A stretch of 64,000 nt of DNA from NCBI RefSeq assembly GCF_003387075.1, contig NZ_QUMQ01000001.1, positions 2,108,001-2,172,000 on the forward strand, written 5' to 3'. Positions 28,138-36,483 of this stretch are shown here, one piece after another; position 1 is the first letter of the stretch; each line of letters begins with the position of its first letter. Both the position numbers and the translations under genes were made by a program. The notes below the pieces were generated by a model, which was not told the DNA's origin, made no database searches, and saw only the letters and a list, made by a program, of their open reading frames with translations. This DNA comes from Asanoa ferruginea. GTDB lineage: Bacteria > Actinomycetota > Actinomycetes > Mycobacteriales > Micromonosporaceae.

Positions 28138-28893
28138 GTGGTCAACGAGCAGGAGTTCCTGGCGGGGTACGACCCGCGGGCCTACCCCGCGGTCGCGGTC
28201 ACGGTCGACGTGGTCGCCTTCACCATCCGCGACGGCGAGCTCCAGGTCCTGCTGATCCAACGGGCCGGTCCGCCGTTCGCCGGGTTCTGGGCGTTGCCGG
28301 GGGGCTTCGTTCGGCCCGACGAGGAGCTCGCCGCAGCGGCCCGCCGCGAGTTCGGTGAAGAAACCGGGCTCGGCGGCGAGCCGCTGCGGCGAGTGCACTT
28401 CGAGCAGCTCGCCTCCTACGGCACGCCCGACCGCGACCCGCGGATGCGGATCGTCTCGATCGCCTACCTGGCCTTCGCGCCCGACCTGCCGGAGCCCTCG
28501 GCCGGCTCCGACGCCGGCGACGCCGAGTGGCTGGCGGTGACCGCACTGCCCAGCCGCGAACTGGCCTTCGACCACCGCCGGATCGTCGACGACGGTCTGG
28601 AGCGGGCCCGCTCCAAGCTCGAATACACCCCGCTGGCGACCGCGTTCGTCGGCGAGGAGTTCACGATCGCCGACCTGCGCGCGGTCTACGAGACCGTCTG
28701 GGGACACCCGCTGCATGCCGGCAACTTCCACCGCAAGGTGCTCTCCGTGCCTGGGCTCGTCGAGGGCACCGGCGCGACCACCGAGCACGGCGGGCCGCGC
28801 GGCGGTCCCCGCGCCCGTCTCTACCGGGCGGGCGACGCCCGGTTGCTGCACCCAGCCCTGCTCCGGCCGGCCCGGGAGGAGACGTTCCGATGA
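28138..28893 (+). CDS. NrtR-like Nudix-domain transcription regulator
   Basis: Residues 15-150 form a Nudix domain with an intact Nudix box (GFVRPDEELAAAARREFGEE followed by TGL). Residues 155-225 (PLATAFVGEEFTIADLRAVY, then GNFHRKVLSVPGLVE) form the winged helix of NrtR-type regulators, which sense ADP-ribose or related NAD metabolites and usually have a decayed Nudix box. The intact box means it may also hydrolyse its ligand. GTG 28138 is used; GTG 28123 is an alternative. First gene of a four-gene operon with 4-bp overlaps. Confidence 0.85.
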   Translation: MVNEQEFLAGYDPRAYPAVAVTVDVVAFTIRDGELQVLLIQRAGPPFAGFWALPGGFVRPDEELAAAARREFGEETGLGGEPLRRVHFEQLASYGTPDRDPRMRIVSIAYLAFAPDLPEPSAGSDAGDAEWLAVTALPSRELAFDHRRIVDDGLERARSKLEYTPLATAFVGEEFTIADLRAVYETVWGHPLHAGNFHRKVLSVPGLVEGTGATTEHGGPRGGPRARLYRAGDARLLHPALLRPAREETFR

Positions 28894-29852
28894 CCACGCT
28901 CGACGAGGCGATCCGCCTGGTCAACCAGGCCGGCGACGCGGAGCTGTTCGGCTCCGACGACCCGCACCGCGGCTACCTGCGGCTGGCCGCCGTGCTGCAT
29001 CCCGACCGGGTGGCGCCGGCGGCCAAGGCGGTCGCGACCGACGCCTTCATCACGCTGACCAACCGCTGGCGGGCGCGCGGCACGGTGGCCTTCGGCCGCT
29101 ATCGGGTCGGTGCGGTGGCGCACTCCGGCGACCTGGCCAACCTCTACGCGCTCGGCCGGGGCATGTTCCTGAAGCAGCCGCGCCGCCCGGTCAACAACGA
29201 CCTGATGGACCGCGAGGCGCACGCCCTGAGCCGGATCGCCGCCGCCGGCGACCCGCGCTACCTGCCCTACGTGCCCCGGCTGGTCGAGACGTTCCGGCAT
29301 CGTGACCCCGGCACCGGCGAGGAACGACGGGTGAACGTACTCGGTTCCGTACCCCAGTTGCGCAGCGTCGCCGACCTGATCCGGATGCGGCCCGACGGCC
29401 TGGACCCGCGCGACGCCGCCTGGATCTGGCGGCGGTTGCTGGTCGCTCTCGGGTTGGCGCACCGCGCCGGCGTGGTGCACGGTGCCGTGCTGCCCGAGCA
29501 CATCCTGGTCGAGACGGCCGACCACGGTGTCGTGCTCGTCGACTGGTGTTACGCGGTGGTCGACCGGCTCGACCACGTGCCGGCCGTCGTGCCGGGCTAC
29601 GCCGACTGGTATCCGCCCGAGGTGCACAAGCGACAGCCACCCGGGCCGGAAACCGACATCGCGATGGCCGCCCGGTCGATGACCGCGCTGATGGGTGGCT
29701 ACGCGCCGGCGGCTCTGCTGGCCTTCGCCAAGGGCTGCGCGCTGGCGTCGCCCCGGCATCGGCCCGACGACGCCTGGCGGCTCCTGGCCGAACTCGACGA
29801 CCTGCTCGAACGACTCTACGGCGCGCGGAAGTTCCGCCCGCTCCACCTTTAA
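28890..29852 (+). CDS. J-domain/pseudokinase fusion protein
   Basis: Residues 5-60 resemble a minimal J-domain, with the HPD tripeptide at 37-39 (AAVLHPDRVAP). Residues 70-300 follow the protein-kinase order: FGRYRVGAVAHSGDLANLY as a loose glycine loop, a Lys in MFLKQPR and Glu in DREAHAL. The catalytic loop reads VVHGAVLPEHILVE, where the HRD aspartate is Ala, and VLVDWCYA replaces DFG. This suggests a pseudokinase that may still bind nucleotide. It overlaps the Nudix regulator by 4 bp and precedes the vWA gene. The biochemical role is unknown. Confidence 0.8.
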   Translation: MTTLDEAIRLVNQAGDAELFGSDDPHRGYLRLAAVLHPDRVAPAAKAVATDAFITLTNRWRARGTVAFGRYRVGAVAHSGDLANLYALGRGMFLKQPRRPVNNDLMDREAHALSRIAAAGDPRYLPYVPRLVETFRHRDPGTGEERRVNVLGSVPQLRSVADLIRMRPDGLDPRDAAWIWRRLLVALGLAHRAGVVHGAVLPEHILVETADHGVVLVDWCYAVVDRLDHVPAVVPGYADWYPPEVHKRQPPGPETDIAMAARSMTALMGGYAPAALLAFAKGCALASPRHRPDDAWRLLAELDDLLERLYGARKFRPLHL

Positions 29853-29863
29853 GGAGGCCCGCG

Positions 29864-30826
29864 ATGGGCAGCGGAGTCTGGTCAACCGACGTCTACGATG
29901 CCGCCGACCGCTACCGGCGCTCGACCGGCAAGAGCGCCTTCGCCTACAGCGACAGCGGCGCCCGCACCGTCCACCCCAAACTCGACCCTCGTGGCGCCGT
30001 CCGGGAGAGCCGCGACTCGGCCGAGCACCCCGAGTCGATCTCGATCGCAGTGCTCTTCGACGTCACCGGCTCGATGGGCCACGTCCCGCGCGTGCTGCAG
30101 ACCAAGCTGCCGAAGCTGCTCGGCCTGCTGCTGCGCAACGGCTACGCCCGCGACCCGCAGATCCTCTTCGGCGCGATCGGCGACGCCACCTGCGACCGGG
30201 TGCCGCTCCAGATCGGCCAGTTCGAGTCCGACAACCGGATGGACGACGACCTCAGCCGGATCGTGCTCGAAGGCGGCGGCGGCGGGCAGATGACCGAGTC
30301 CTACGAGCTGGCCCTCTACTACATGGCCCGGCACACCGAGCTCGACTGCTTCACCCGGCGCGGGCGGCGTGGCTACCTGTTCGTGATCGGCGACGAGCTG
30401 GCCTACGACCGGGTCAAGGCGCGCGAGGTGCGCAACGTGTGCGGCGACGACCTGAGCGAGGACATCCCGATCCGGCGGATCGTCTCGGAGGTGCGACGCA
30501 AGTTCGACACCTATTACCTACTGCCGCGCGGAGCCAGCCACGCCGGCAACGCCAAGGTCCTCGACTTCTGGCGGGGGCTGCTCGGCCAGAACGCGATCGA
30601 ACTCGACGACCCCAACGCGGTCTGCGAGACGATCGCCCTGGCCGTGGGCCTCGGCGAGGCGGCGATCGACCTCGACGCCGGGCTCTCCGACCTGGCCGCG
30701 GCCGGCAGCACGGTGGCGGCGTCGGTGTCCAGCGCGCTGGCACCGGTCGAGCGGGGCGGGCGGGTGCTGTCCACCTGGGGCCTGCCGACCACGCTGCACG
30801 GCGACGACCGAATCAGCCGGCTATGA
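29864..30826 (+). CDS. vWA-domain protein
   Basis: The von Willebrand A domain (about residues 55-270) begins ISIAVLFDVTGSMGHV, holding the MIDAS D-x-T/S-G-S-x-G form, and continues with FVIGDELAYD. Such soluble vWA proteins work as metal-dependent scaffolds, often with AAA ATPases or chaperones. The first 50 residues are polar and probably disordered. AAGGAGG overlaps the previous stop; the last bases overlap the ATG of the synthetase gene (ATGA), so all four genes should be made together. Confidence 0.85.
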   Translation: MGSGVWSTDVYDAADRYRRSTGKSAFAYSDSGARTVHPKLDPRGAVRESRDSAEHPESISIAVLFDVTGSMGHVPRVLQTKLPKLLGLLLRNGYARDPQILFGAIGDATCDRVPLQIGQFESDNRMDDDLSRIVLEGGGGGQMTESYELALYYMARHTELDCFTRRGRRGYLFVIGDELAYDRVKAREVRNVCGDDLSEDIPIRRIVSEVRRKFDTYYLLPRGASHAGNAKVLDFWRGLLGQNAIELDDPNAVCETIALAVGLGEAAIDLDAGLSDLAAAGSTVAASVSSALAPVERGGRVLSTWGLPTTLHGDDRISRL

Positions 30827-32112
30827 ACCACGTGCTGGTAGCCGACCTGGGATACGGCGACGCGGGCAAGGGGACCGTCGTCGACTGGTTGTGCGCGAAG
30901 GGGATCGACGGCCGTCCGGTTGCCGCAGTGGTGCGGTACAACGGGGGCGGGCAGGCCGGCCACAGTGTCGTTCTGCCCGACGGACGGCGTCACGTCTTCG
31001 CCCAGTTCGGCGCCGGCACGTTGCGTGGCGTGCACACGCACCTGTCCCGGTTCATGGTGGTCGACCCGCTGGCGCTCGTCGTCGAGGCCGACCACCTGGC
31101 CGACGTCGGTGTGCCGGATGCGTTGGACCGGCTGACCGTCGAGGGTGACGCGCTGCTCGCCACGCCCTATCACCGGGCCGCCAACCGAGCCCGGGAGATA
31201 GCCCGTGGGGCCCACCGGCATGGGTCCTGCGGCAAGGGGGTGGGCGAGGCGATGGGGTACGCGCTCGCCCACCCCTCCGACGCGCCCCGGGTGGCCGACG
31301 CGCAGGCCCCCGGGGTGCTCAGGGCCAAACTGACCCTGCTCCGCGACCGCCTGGTCGACGAGCTCGGCCCGCTCGACGTGCCGCCGATCGAGGCGACGGT
31401 GCATGCGTTCGGCGCGTTCGCCGCGCGGGTGCCGATCGTCAGCCGGGCCTTCCTGGGCAACCTGCTGGCGGTCGGGCCGGTGGTCTTCGAAGGCGCCCAG
31501 GGCGTGCTGCTCGACGAATGGCACGGGTTCCACCCCTACACGACGTGGAGCACGACGACGTTCGACAACGCCGAGACGCTGCTGGTCGAGGCGGGCCAGG
31601 CGGGCAACGCGACCCGGCTCGGCGTGCTCCGCGTGGTGACCACCCGGCACGGCGCGGGCCCGCTGGTCACCGAAGACCCAGGGTTGCCGCTGACCGACCC
31701 CAACAACCCGACCAACCGGTGGCAGGGCCGGTTCCGGTTCGGACACTTCGACGCGGTGGCGCACCGCTACGCGATCGAGGTGTGCGGTGGGGTCGACGGG
31801 ATCGCGCTGACCCACCTCGACATCGTCAGCCCGGCGTTGAAGTTCTGCGACCGCTACGACTGGACCGACCGGCTGCTGCCCGGGCCGGTCGGCGACCTGG
31901 CCCGGCAGGAGGCGCTGACCCGGCGGCTGTTCAGCACGCGGCCCCGCTTCAGCAACGGACCGGTCGACTGGCCGTCGGCGGTCTCCGCGGCGCTCGACGC
32001 GCCGGTGGTGATCACCTCACACGGCCCGACGGCCGAGGGAAAGCAGGTGCTCAGGCCGAACTGGGCTGCCAGAGCTCACCCTGCAACAGCTGGCGGGCAC
32101 CCAGCCAGGTGA
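30823..32112 (+). CDS. Divergent adenylosuccinate synthetase (PurA family)
   Basis: PurA ligates IMP and aspartate with GTP. Here the P-loop is VADLGYGDAGKGTVVDWL instead of the usual GDEGKGK; the catalytic Asp and His (GGGQAGHSVV) are kept, as is FEGAQGVLLDEWHG and TKLD-like LTHLDIV. The region that binds the IMP phosphate is changed (HGSCGKGVGEAMGYALA, where housekeeping PurA has a GIGPAY segment). The aspartate loop is also unusual (NPTNRWQGRFRFGHFD). Because of this and its company, it is probably not the housekeeping enzyme but a specialised paralogue. Its last 62 bp overlap the converging TetR gene. Confidence 0.82.
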   Translation: MNHVLVADLGYGDAGKGTVVDWLCAKGIDGRPVAAVVRYNGGGQAGHSVVLPDGRRHVFAQFGAGTLRGVHTHLSRFMVVDPLALVVEADHLADVGVPDALDRLTVEGDALLATPYHRAANRAREIARGAHRHGSCGKGVGEAMGYALAHPSDAPRVADAQAPGVLRAKLTLLRDRLVDELGPLDVPPIEATVHAFGAFAARVPIVSRAFLGNLLAVGPVVFEGAQGVLLDEWHGFHPYTTWSTTTFDNAETLLVEAGQAGNATRLGVLRVVTTRHGAGPLVTEDPGLPLTDPNNPTNRWQGRFRFGHFDAVAHRYAIEVCGGVDGIALTHLDIVSPALKFCDRYDWTDRLLPGPVGDLARQEALTRRLFSTRPRFSNGPVDWPSAVSAALDAPVVITSHGPTAEGKQVLRPNWAARAHPATAGGHPAR

Positions 32113-32704
32113 AGTTCATCAGTCGCGCGGCCGAGTGGTCGGGGTCGGCCTCGGGGTGGTCGGCCAGCCAGTCGGCGACCGACTCGGCCGCGCCGACGAG
32201 GGCGTAGGCGCTCGCGGTCAGATCCGGCTCGCGGGCCTCGGTGCCCCCGCTCGCGAGCACCGCGCGGCCGAGCATCCCGGCGACCACCTCGACGATGCGG
32301 CCGCGGAGGGCGGCGATGTCGGCGGCGAACGGCTGGCGGCCGCTGGCCTGGCGGTAGAGCACGGCCCAGCCCTCGCGGTGTGCGCCGACGAAGCCGAAGA
32401 AGCCGCGCAGGCCGCGCCAGAGTTGCTCGTCGGCCGGCAGGTCGTCGCGCACCACCGCCACGATCGACTCGAGCAGGCGGGTGCCTTCCTGGTTGACGCA
32501 GGCCCGGAAGAGGTCGTCTTTGCTGCCCAGGTAGGCGTACACCATTGGTTTTGAAATGCCGGCCTCGTCGGCGATCTCATCCATGCTGGCCGCGTGGAAG
32601 CCGCGGCGCGCGAAGACCCGCACGGCCGCGTCGAGCATCTGTTGCTCGCGGACGGCGCGCGGAAGGCGCTTGAACGTTGGCCGGCTCGGCACGCTTGCCA
32701 GCAT
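32051..32704 (-). CDS. TetR-family regulator
   Basis: The N-terminal HTH reads MLDAAVRVFARRGFHAASMD, EIADEAGISKPMVYAYLGSK and DDLFRACV, textbook TetR. The ligand domain (residues 70-217) is helical and likely binds a hydrophobic or acyl-CoA ligand given the neighbours. It is divergent from SCP2, acyl-CoA dehydrogenase and acyl-CoA ligase genes, with a candidate operator in the 59-bp gap. Its 3' end overlaps the PurA-like gene by 62 bp on the other strand. Confidence 0.9.
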   Translation of the reverse strand: MLASVPSRPTFKRLPRAVREQQMLDAAVRVFARRGFHAASMDEIADEAGISKPMVYAYLGSKDDLFRACVNQEGTRLLESIVAVVRDDLPADEQLWRGLRGFFGFVGAHREGWAVLYRQASGRQPFAADIAALRGRIVEVVAGMLGRAVLASGGTEAREPDLTASAYALVGAAESVADWLADHPEADPDHSAARLMNFTWLGARQLLQGELWQPSSA

Positions 32705-32707
32705 ATC

Positions 32708-32735
32708 TACTCCTGCGTAAGGTTACTCCGGAGTA
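32708..32735. promoter_or_regulatory. Candidate TetR operator
   Basis: A perfect 12-bp palindrome TACTCCGGAGTA lies at 32724-32735, and a second TACTCC half-site lies 16 bp upstream at 32708. It is centred in the gap between the divergent TetR and SCP2 genes. Confidence 0.6.
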
Positions 32736-32763
32736 GCTAAATCAGTTGAAGGGTATTTCCGCG

Positions 32764-33216
32764 ATGACTGACTTCGACCCGACCCCGTTCGCAGCGGTCG
32801 GCCCCAAGGAGTTCGCGCAGCTGGTCAAGTCCACGCCCGACGCAAAGATCGCTGAAATCATGCAGAGCGACGCGCGCGGCAAGGTCCTCGACCAGGTCTT
32901 CGAGCGGATGCCGACCCTGTTCCGCGCCGACCGCGCCGGCTCGACCAACGCGGTGATCCACTGGACGGTTACGGGCCGCCCCGATGGTGGCAGCGACACC
33001 TACGAGGTGGTCATCGAAGACGGTGCGTGCACCGTCAACAACACCGCCGAGCGCGACCCGCGGCTGTCCCTGACGATGGGCCCGGTCGACTTCCTGAAGA
33101 TCGTTTCGGGCGGCGGCAACCCGGTGATGATGTTCATGACCGGCAAGCTCAAGGCCAAGGGCGACCTCGGCCTGGCGGCCAACATCGCCAACCTCTTCGA
33201 CATCCCCAAGAGCTGA
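32764..33216 (+). CDS. SCP2 sterol-transfer family protein
   Basis: A 150-residue SCP2 domain with AVIHWTVTGRPDGGSDTYEV, CTVNNTAERDPRLSLTMGPV, DFLKIVSGGGNPVMMFMTGK and LKAKGDLGLAANIANLFDIP, the pattern of lipid-carrier SCP2 proteins. It binds fatty acyl-CoA or sterols in a hydrophobic tunnel. ATG 32764 is preferred over TTG 32746. It ends 1 bp before the acyl-CoA dehydrogenase gene, so both are in one operon. Confidence 0.92.
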   Translation: MTDFDPTPFAAVGPKEFAQLVKSTPDAKIAEIMQSDARGKVLDQVFERMPTLFRADRAGSTNAVIHWTVTGRPDGGSDTYEVVIEDGACTVNNTAERDPRLSLTMGPVDFLKIVSGGGNPVMMFMTGKLKAKGDLGLAANIANLFDIPKS

Positions 33217-33217
33217 G

Positions 33218-34432
33218 ATGGCGGAGTTCTCGCTCGACCTGAGTGAGGAACAAAGCGACCTGCGCGACTGGGTGCACGGCTTCGCGGCTTCGGTCGTGCG
33301 CCCCGCTGCGGCGGAGTGGGACGCCCGCGAGGAGACGCCCTGGCCGGTGATCCAGGAGGCGGCCAAGGTCGGCCTCTACGGTTTCGAGTTCCTGGCCAAC
33401 ACCTGGGCCGACCCGACCGGCTTGTCGCTGCCGATCGCGAGCGAAGAACTCTTCTGGGGTGACGCCGGGATCGGCATGGCCCTGATGGGCACGTCGCTGG
33501 CGGTGGCCGCGATCTACGGCTCCGGCACGCCCGACCAGCTCGTCGAGTGGGTGCCGCAGTGCTTCGGGTCGGTCGACTCGCCCGCGGTGGCGGCGTTCTG
33601 CTCGACGGAGCCTGCTGCTGGTTCTGACGTCGGCGCGATGCGCACCCGGGCGGTCTACGACTCGGCTTCTGACACCTGGGTCCTCAATGGGCAGAAGGCC
33701 TATGCCACCAACGGCGGCATCGCCGGCGTGCATGTGGTGACGGCGAGCGTGGATCCCGCTCTGGGTGCTCGCGGGCAGGCGGCTTTCGTGGTGCCGCCCG
33801 GGACGGCTGGGCTCTCGTCGCCACGGAAGCTTTCAAAGCTGGGGTTGCACGCCTCGCACACCGCTGACGTCTTTCTCGACGACGTGCGGGTGCCGGGGTC
33901 GTGCCTGCTGGGCGGTCATGACGCGCTCTCCTCGCGCTTGGAGCGCGCTCGCTCGGGGCAGCGTTCCTCGTCGTCGTCGGCGATGCGCACCTTCGAGATC
34001 ACCCGGCCGACGGTGGGCGCGCAGGCGATCGGGGTGGCCCGGGCGGCGTATGAATACGCGCTGTCCTACGCCAAGACCCGGGAGCAGTTCGGGCGGCCGA
34101 TCATCGAGAACCAGGCGGTGGCGTTCGCCCTGGCCGACATGCGCACCGACATCGACGCGGCGCGGCTGCTGGTGTGGCGGGCGGCGTGGATGGGCCGCAA
34201 CAACCGCCCGTTCGAGGCCGGCGAGGGCTCGATGTCGAAGCTGCGGGCCGGCGAGGTGGCCGTCTCGGTCACCGAAAAAGCCCTCCAGATCCTCGGCGGT
34301 GCCGGGTATGTGCGCGACCACCCGGTCGAGCGCTGGTACCGGGACGCCAAGATCTACACCATCTTCGAGGGGACCTCGGAGATCCAACGGCTGGTGGTCT
34401 CCCGAGCGATCTCGGGCCACCAGATCCGGTGA
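33218..34432 (+). CDS. Acyl-CoA dehydrogenase
   Basis: A FAD flavoprotein of 404 residues that introduces the alpha,beta double bond in acyl-CoA. Signatures are FCSTEPAAGSDVGAMRT and LNGQKAYATNGGIAG (FAD and substrate contacts), SYAKTREQFGRPIIENQAVA, QILGGAGYVRDHPVERWYRD and IYTIFEGTSEIQRLVVSRAI; the Glu of FEGTSE is in the place of the catalytic base. The C-terminal stop overlaps the GTG of the ligase. Confidence 0.95.
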   Translation: MAEFSLDLSEEQSDLRDWVHGFAASVVRPAAAEWDAREETPWPVIQEAAKVGLYGFEFLANTWADPTGLSLPIASEELFWGDAGIGMALMGTSLAVAAIYGSGTPDQLVEWVPQCFGSVDSPAVAAFCSTEPAAGSDVGAMRTRAVYDSASDTWVLNGQKAYATNGGIAGVHVVTASVDPALGARGQAAFVVPPGTAGLSSPRKLSKLGLHASHTADVFLDDVRVPGSCLLGGHDALSSRLERARSGQRSSSSSAMRTFEITRPTVGAQAIGVARAAYEYALSYAKTREQFGRPIIENQAVAFALADMRTDIDAARLLVWRAAWMGRNNRPFEAGEGSMSKLRAGEVAVSVTEKALQILGGAGYVRDHPVERWYRDAKIYTIFEGTSEIQRLVVSRAISGHQIR

Positions 34433-36369
34433 CGACGGCACACGCCGTCTTAACCCTCGCGCGGCGAGGGCTCCTGACACCGGGCTCACCGCGACGGGTT
34501 ATCGCGCAGCTTTCCGCTCTTCGCCGCTGGGGCTATGGCCTCGGCGGCGAAGTCCATTCCGCGGCGGCGCGGTCTCCTTCGTCGGTGGCGCTGATCGATG
34601 CGGACGGCGCGCTGACCTACGGGTCTTTGTTGTCGCGGGCGTCGGCCTTGGCCTTGGGGTTGCGGGCCTCGCTGGGGATCGGGCCGGGTGACCGGGTCGG
34701 GGTGTTGTGCCGCAACGACCGTGGGTTTGTGCTGTCGGTGGTGGCGCTCTCGCTGCTCGGGGCTGACGCCGTTCTGGTCAACACTGGCCTGTCGTCCGCG
34801 CAGATCGCCGCGGTGGTTCGTGATCATGGGTTGCGGTTGGTGATCCATGATTCCTCGTTCGAGGTGCCGCCGGGTTTCCGTTCGATGGTTCGGGGCGGGG
34901 CGGCCAGTCTGGTTGAAGGGCCGCCGCTCTCCTCGCATAACAGCGTCCGCGGCGCGGGGGCCGCCGTGCCTGCCTCGACCGCCCCGGACCCGTCGCTACA
35001 CGACACGGCCCGCGAAGCGGCGCCCGCCGCGCCTGCCTCGATCGCCCCGGACCACTCGCTGCGCGACGTGGCGGCCGCCGTTGATCCCTCGACCGTTCCG
35101 CACGAGTCGCGACACGACGCGGTCCGCGGCGCGGCGCTCGCCGCGGCTCCCCCGGCCAACCCTGACCACTCGCCGAAAGACACGGTCTATGGCGGGGCGC
35201 CAGCCGTGCATCCCGCGACCGGCCCGGACCACTCCGCGCAAGAGGCGGCCCGCGCCGCGGCGCTGGCCGAAGCCGCGTCTCCCGCTGTGTTCCTGGACGC
35301 GTCGTTGCTCGACGCGGTCTGCAGCGCGGCGCCCGTCGGGGTCTTGTCGCCGCCAGCGCGGCCGGGACGCACCGTGGTGTTGACGTCTGGAACCACCGGC
35401 ACGCCCAAGGGCGCGCGGCGACCGAACCCGGGCGGGCTCGGGCCGTTGGTGTCGATCCTCGACCGGATCCCGGTGCGGGCCCGGTCGCGGATACTGATCG
35501 CCGCGCCGCTCTTCCACACCTGGGGCTACGCGGCGCTACAGATGGCCTTCGGGCTGCGGGCGACGGTCGTGCTGGCGCCGCGGTTCACTCCCGAGTCGAC
35601 CGCGGATCTCGTGCGGCGGCATGAGTGTGCTGCCGTGTTCGCCGTACCCGTGATGTTGGAGCGTCTGCTCGAAGCCGGGTGTGTGTTGCCTGGTCTGCGG
35701 GTGGTGGCGGTGAGTGGGTCGGCGCTGCCGGGTGATCTCGCGACGCGGTTCATGGACGCCAACGGGGAGGTGCTCTACAACCTCTACGGGTCGACCGAGG
35801 TGTCGTGGGCGTCGGTGGCGACGCCCGCTGAGTTGCGCCGGTCGCCGCGGGCCGCCGGGAGGCCGCCGCACGGCACCCAAGTGGCGATCTTGTCCCCGTC
35901 TGGGGCGCCGGTGCCGGCTGGCACGGTCGGGCGGATCTTCGTGGGCAACGAGATGCTCTTCGAGGGGTACGCGGGCGGGGCGTCGCCCGTCGAGTCGCGC
36001 GACGGGTTGCTGGCCACCGGTGATCTCGGCGTCCTCGACGCTTCCGGCCTGCTCACGGTCTCGGGGCGCGAGGACGACATGGTGATCTCCGGTGGCGAGA
36101 ACGTGTTTCCGTCTTCGGTGGAGGACCTGCTTGCCGCACTGCCGCCGGTGCGGGAGGTCGCGGTCGTCGGGGTGGCCGACGAGGCGTTCGGCCAGCGGCT
36201 GGCCGCGTTCGTGGTGCTCCACCCCGGGGCGTCGCTGTCGGCCGACGAGGTGCGGTCGCATGCACGGCAGCACGGAGCACGGTTCGCGGTGCCGCGGGAT
36301 GTCCATTTCGTGGCGGCGCTACCCCGCACGGCGACCGGCAAAGTGATCAAAGGTGCGCTGCGCTCCTGA
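34429..36369 (+). CDS. Acyl-CoA ligase (AMP-binding) with repetitive insert
   Basis: An adenylate-forming enzyme activating a carboxylate through acyl-AMP. The core motifs are VLTSGTTGTPKGARR (residues 317-331), NLYGSTEVSWASV, LLATGDLGVLDASG, GREDDMVISGGENV and the C-terminal Lys in RTATGKVIKGAL. The N-terminal domain is interrupted by about 120 residues (166-288) rich in Ala, Pro, Asp and His, built from six degenerate 21-residue repeats; this makes it 646 residues instead of about 500-530. GTG 34429 overlaps the dehydrogenase stop. Insert aside, the enzyme looks functional. Confidence 0.9.
   Translation: MTTAHAVLTLARRGLLTPGSPRRVIAQLSALRRWGYGLGGEVHSAAARSPSSVALIDADGALTYGSLLSRASALALGLRASLGIGPGDRVGVLCRNDRGFVLSVVALSLLGADAVLVNTGLSSAQIAAVVRDHGLRLVIHDSSFEVPPGFRSMVRGGAASLVEGPPLSSHNSVRGAGAAVPASTAPDPSLHDTAREAAPAAPASIAPDHSLRDVAAAVDPSTVPHESRHDAVRGAALAAAPPANPDHSPKDTVYGGAPAVHPATGPDHSAQEAARAAALAEAASPAVFLDASLLDAVCSAAPVGVLSPPARPGRTVVLTSGTTGTPKGARRPNPGGLGPLVSILDRIPVRARSRILIAAPLFHTWGYAALQMAFGLRATVVLAPRFTPESTADLVRRHECAAVFAVPVMLERLLEAGCVLPGLRVVAVSGSALPGDLATRFMDANGEVLYNLYGSTEVSWASVATPAELRRSPRAAGRPPHGTQVAILSPSGAPVPAGTVGRIFVGNEMLFEGYAGGASPVESRDGLLATGDLGVLDASGLLTVSGREDDMVISGGENVFPSSVEDLLAALPPVREVAVVGVADEAFGQRLAAFVVLHPGASLSADEVRSHARQHGARFAVPRDVHFVAALPRTATGKVIKGALRS
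34924..35292 (+). repeat. Degenerate 63-bp coding repeats inside the ligase
   Basis: About six units of roughly 63 bp encode variants of a P-D-H-S-x-x-D-x-x-x-x-A-A-P-A pattern (for example PDPSLHDTAREAAPAAPA, PDHSLRDVAAAVDPST, PDHSPKDTVYGGAPAVHP). Reading frame is kept throughout. Confidence 0.75.
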
Positions 36370-36483
36370 CGAGTGACGGTGTGTAGCCGCCCCCCTTCTT
36401 CCCGTGCTGGCTAGGCGCGACAAATGCCACACACCACGCATACGCGGTGGACGCTGGTCGCCGAGAGTAGTCACTATCGGTGA

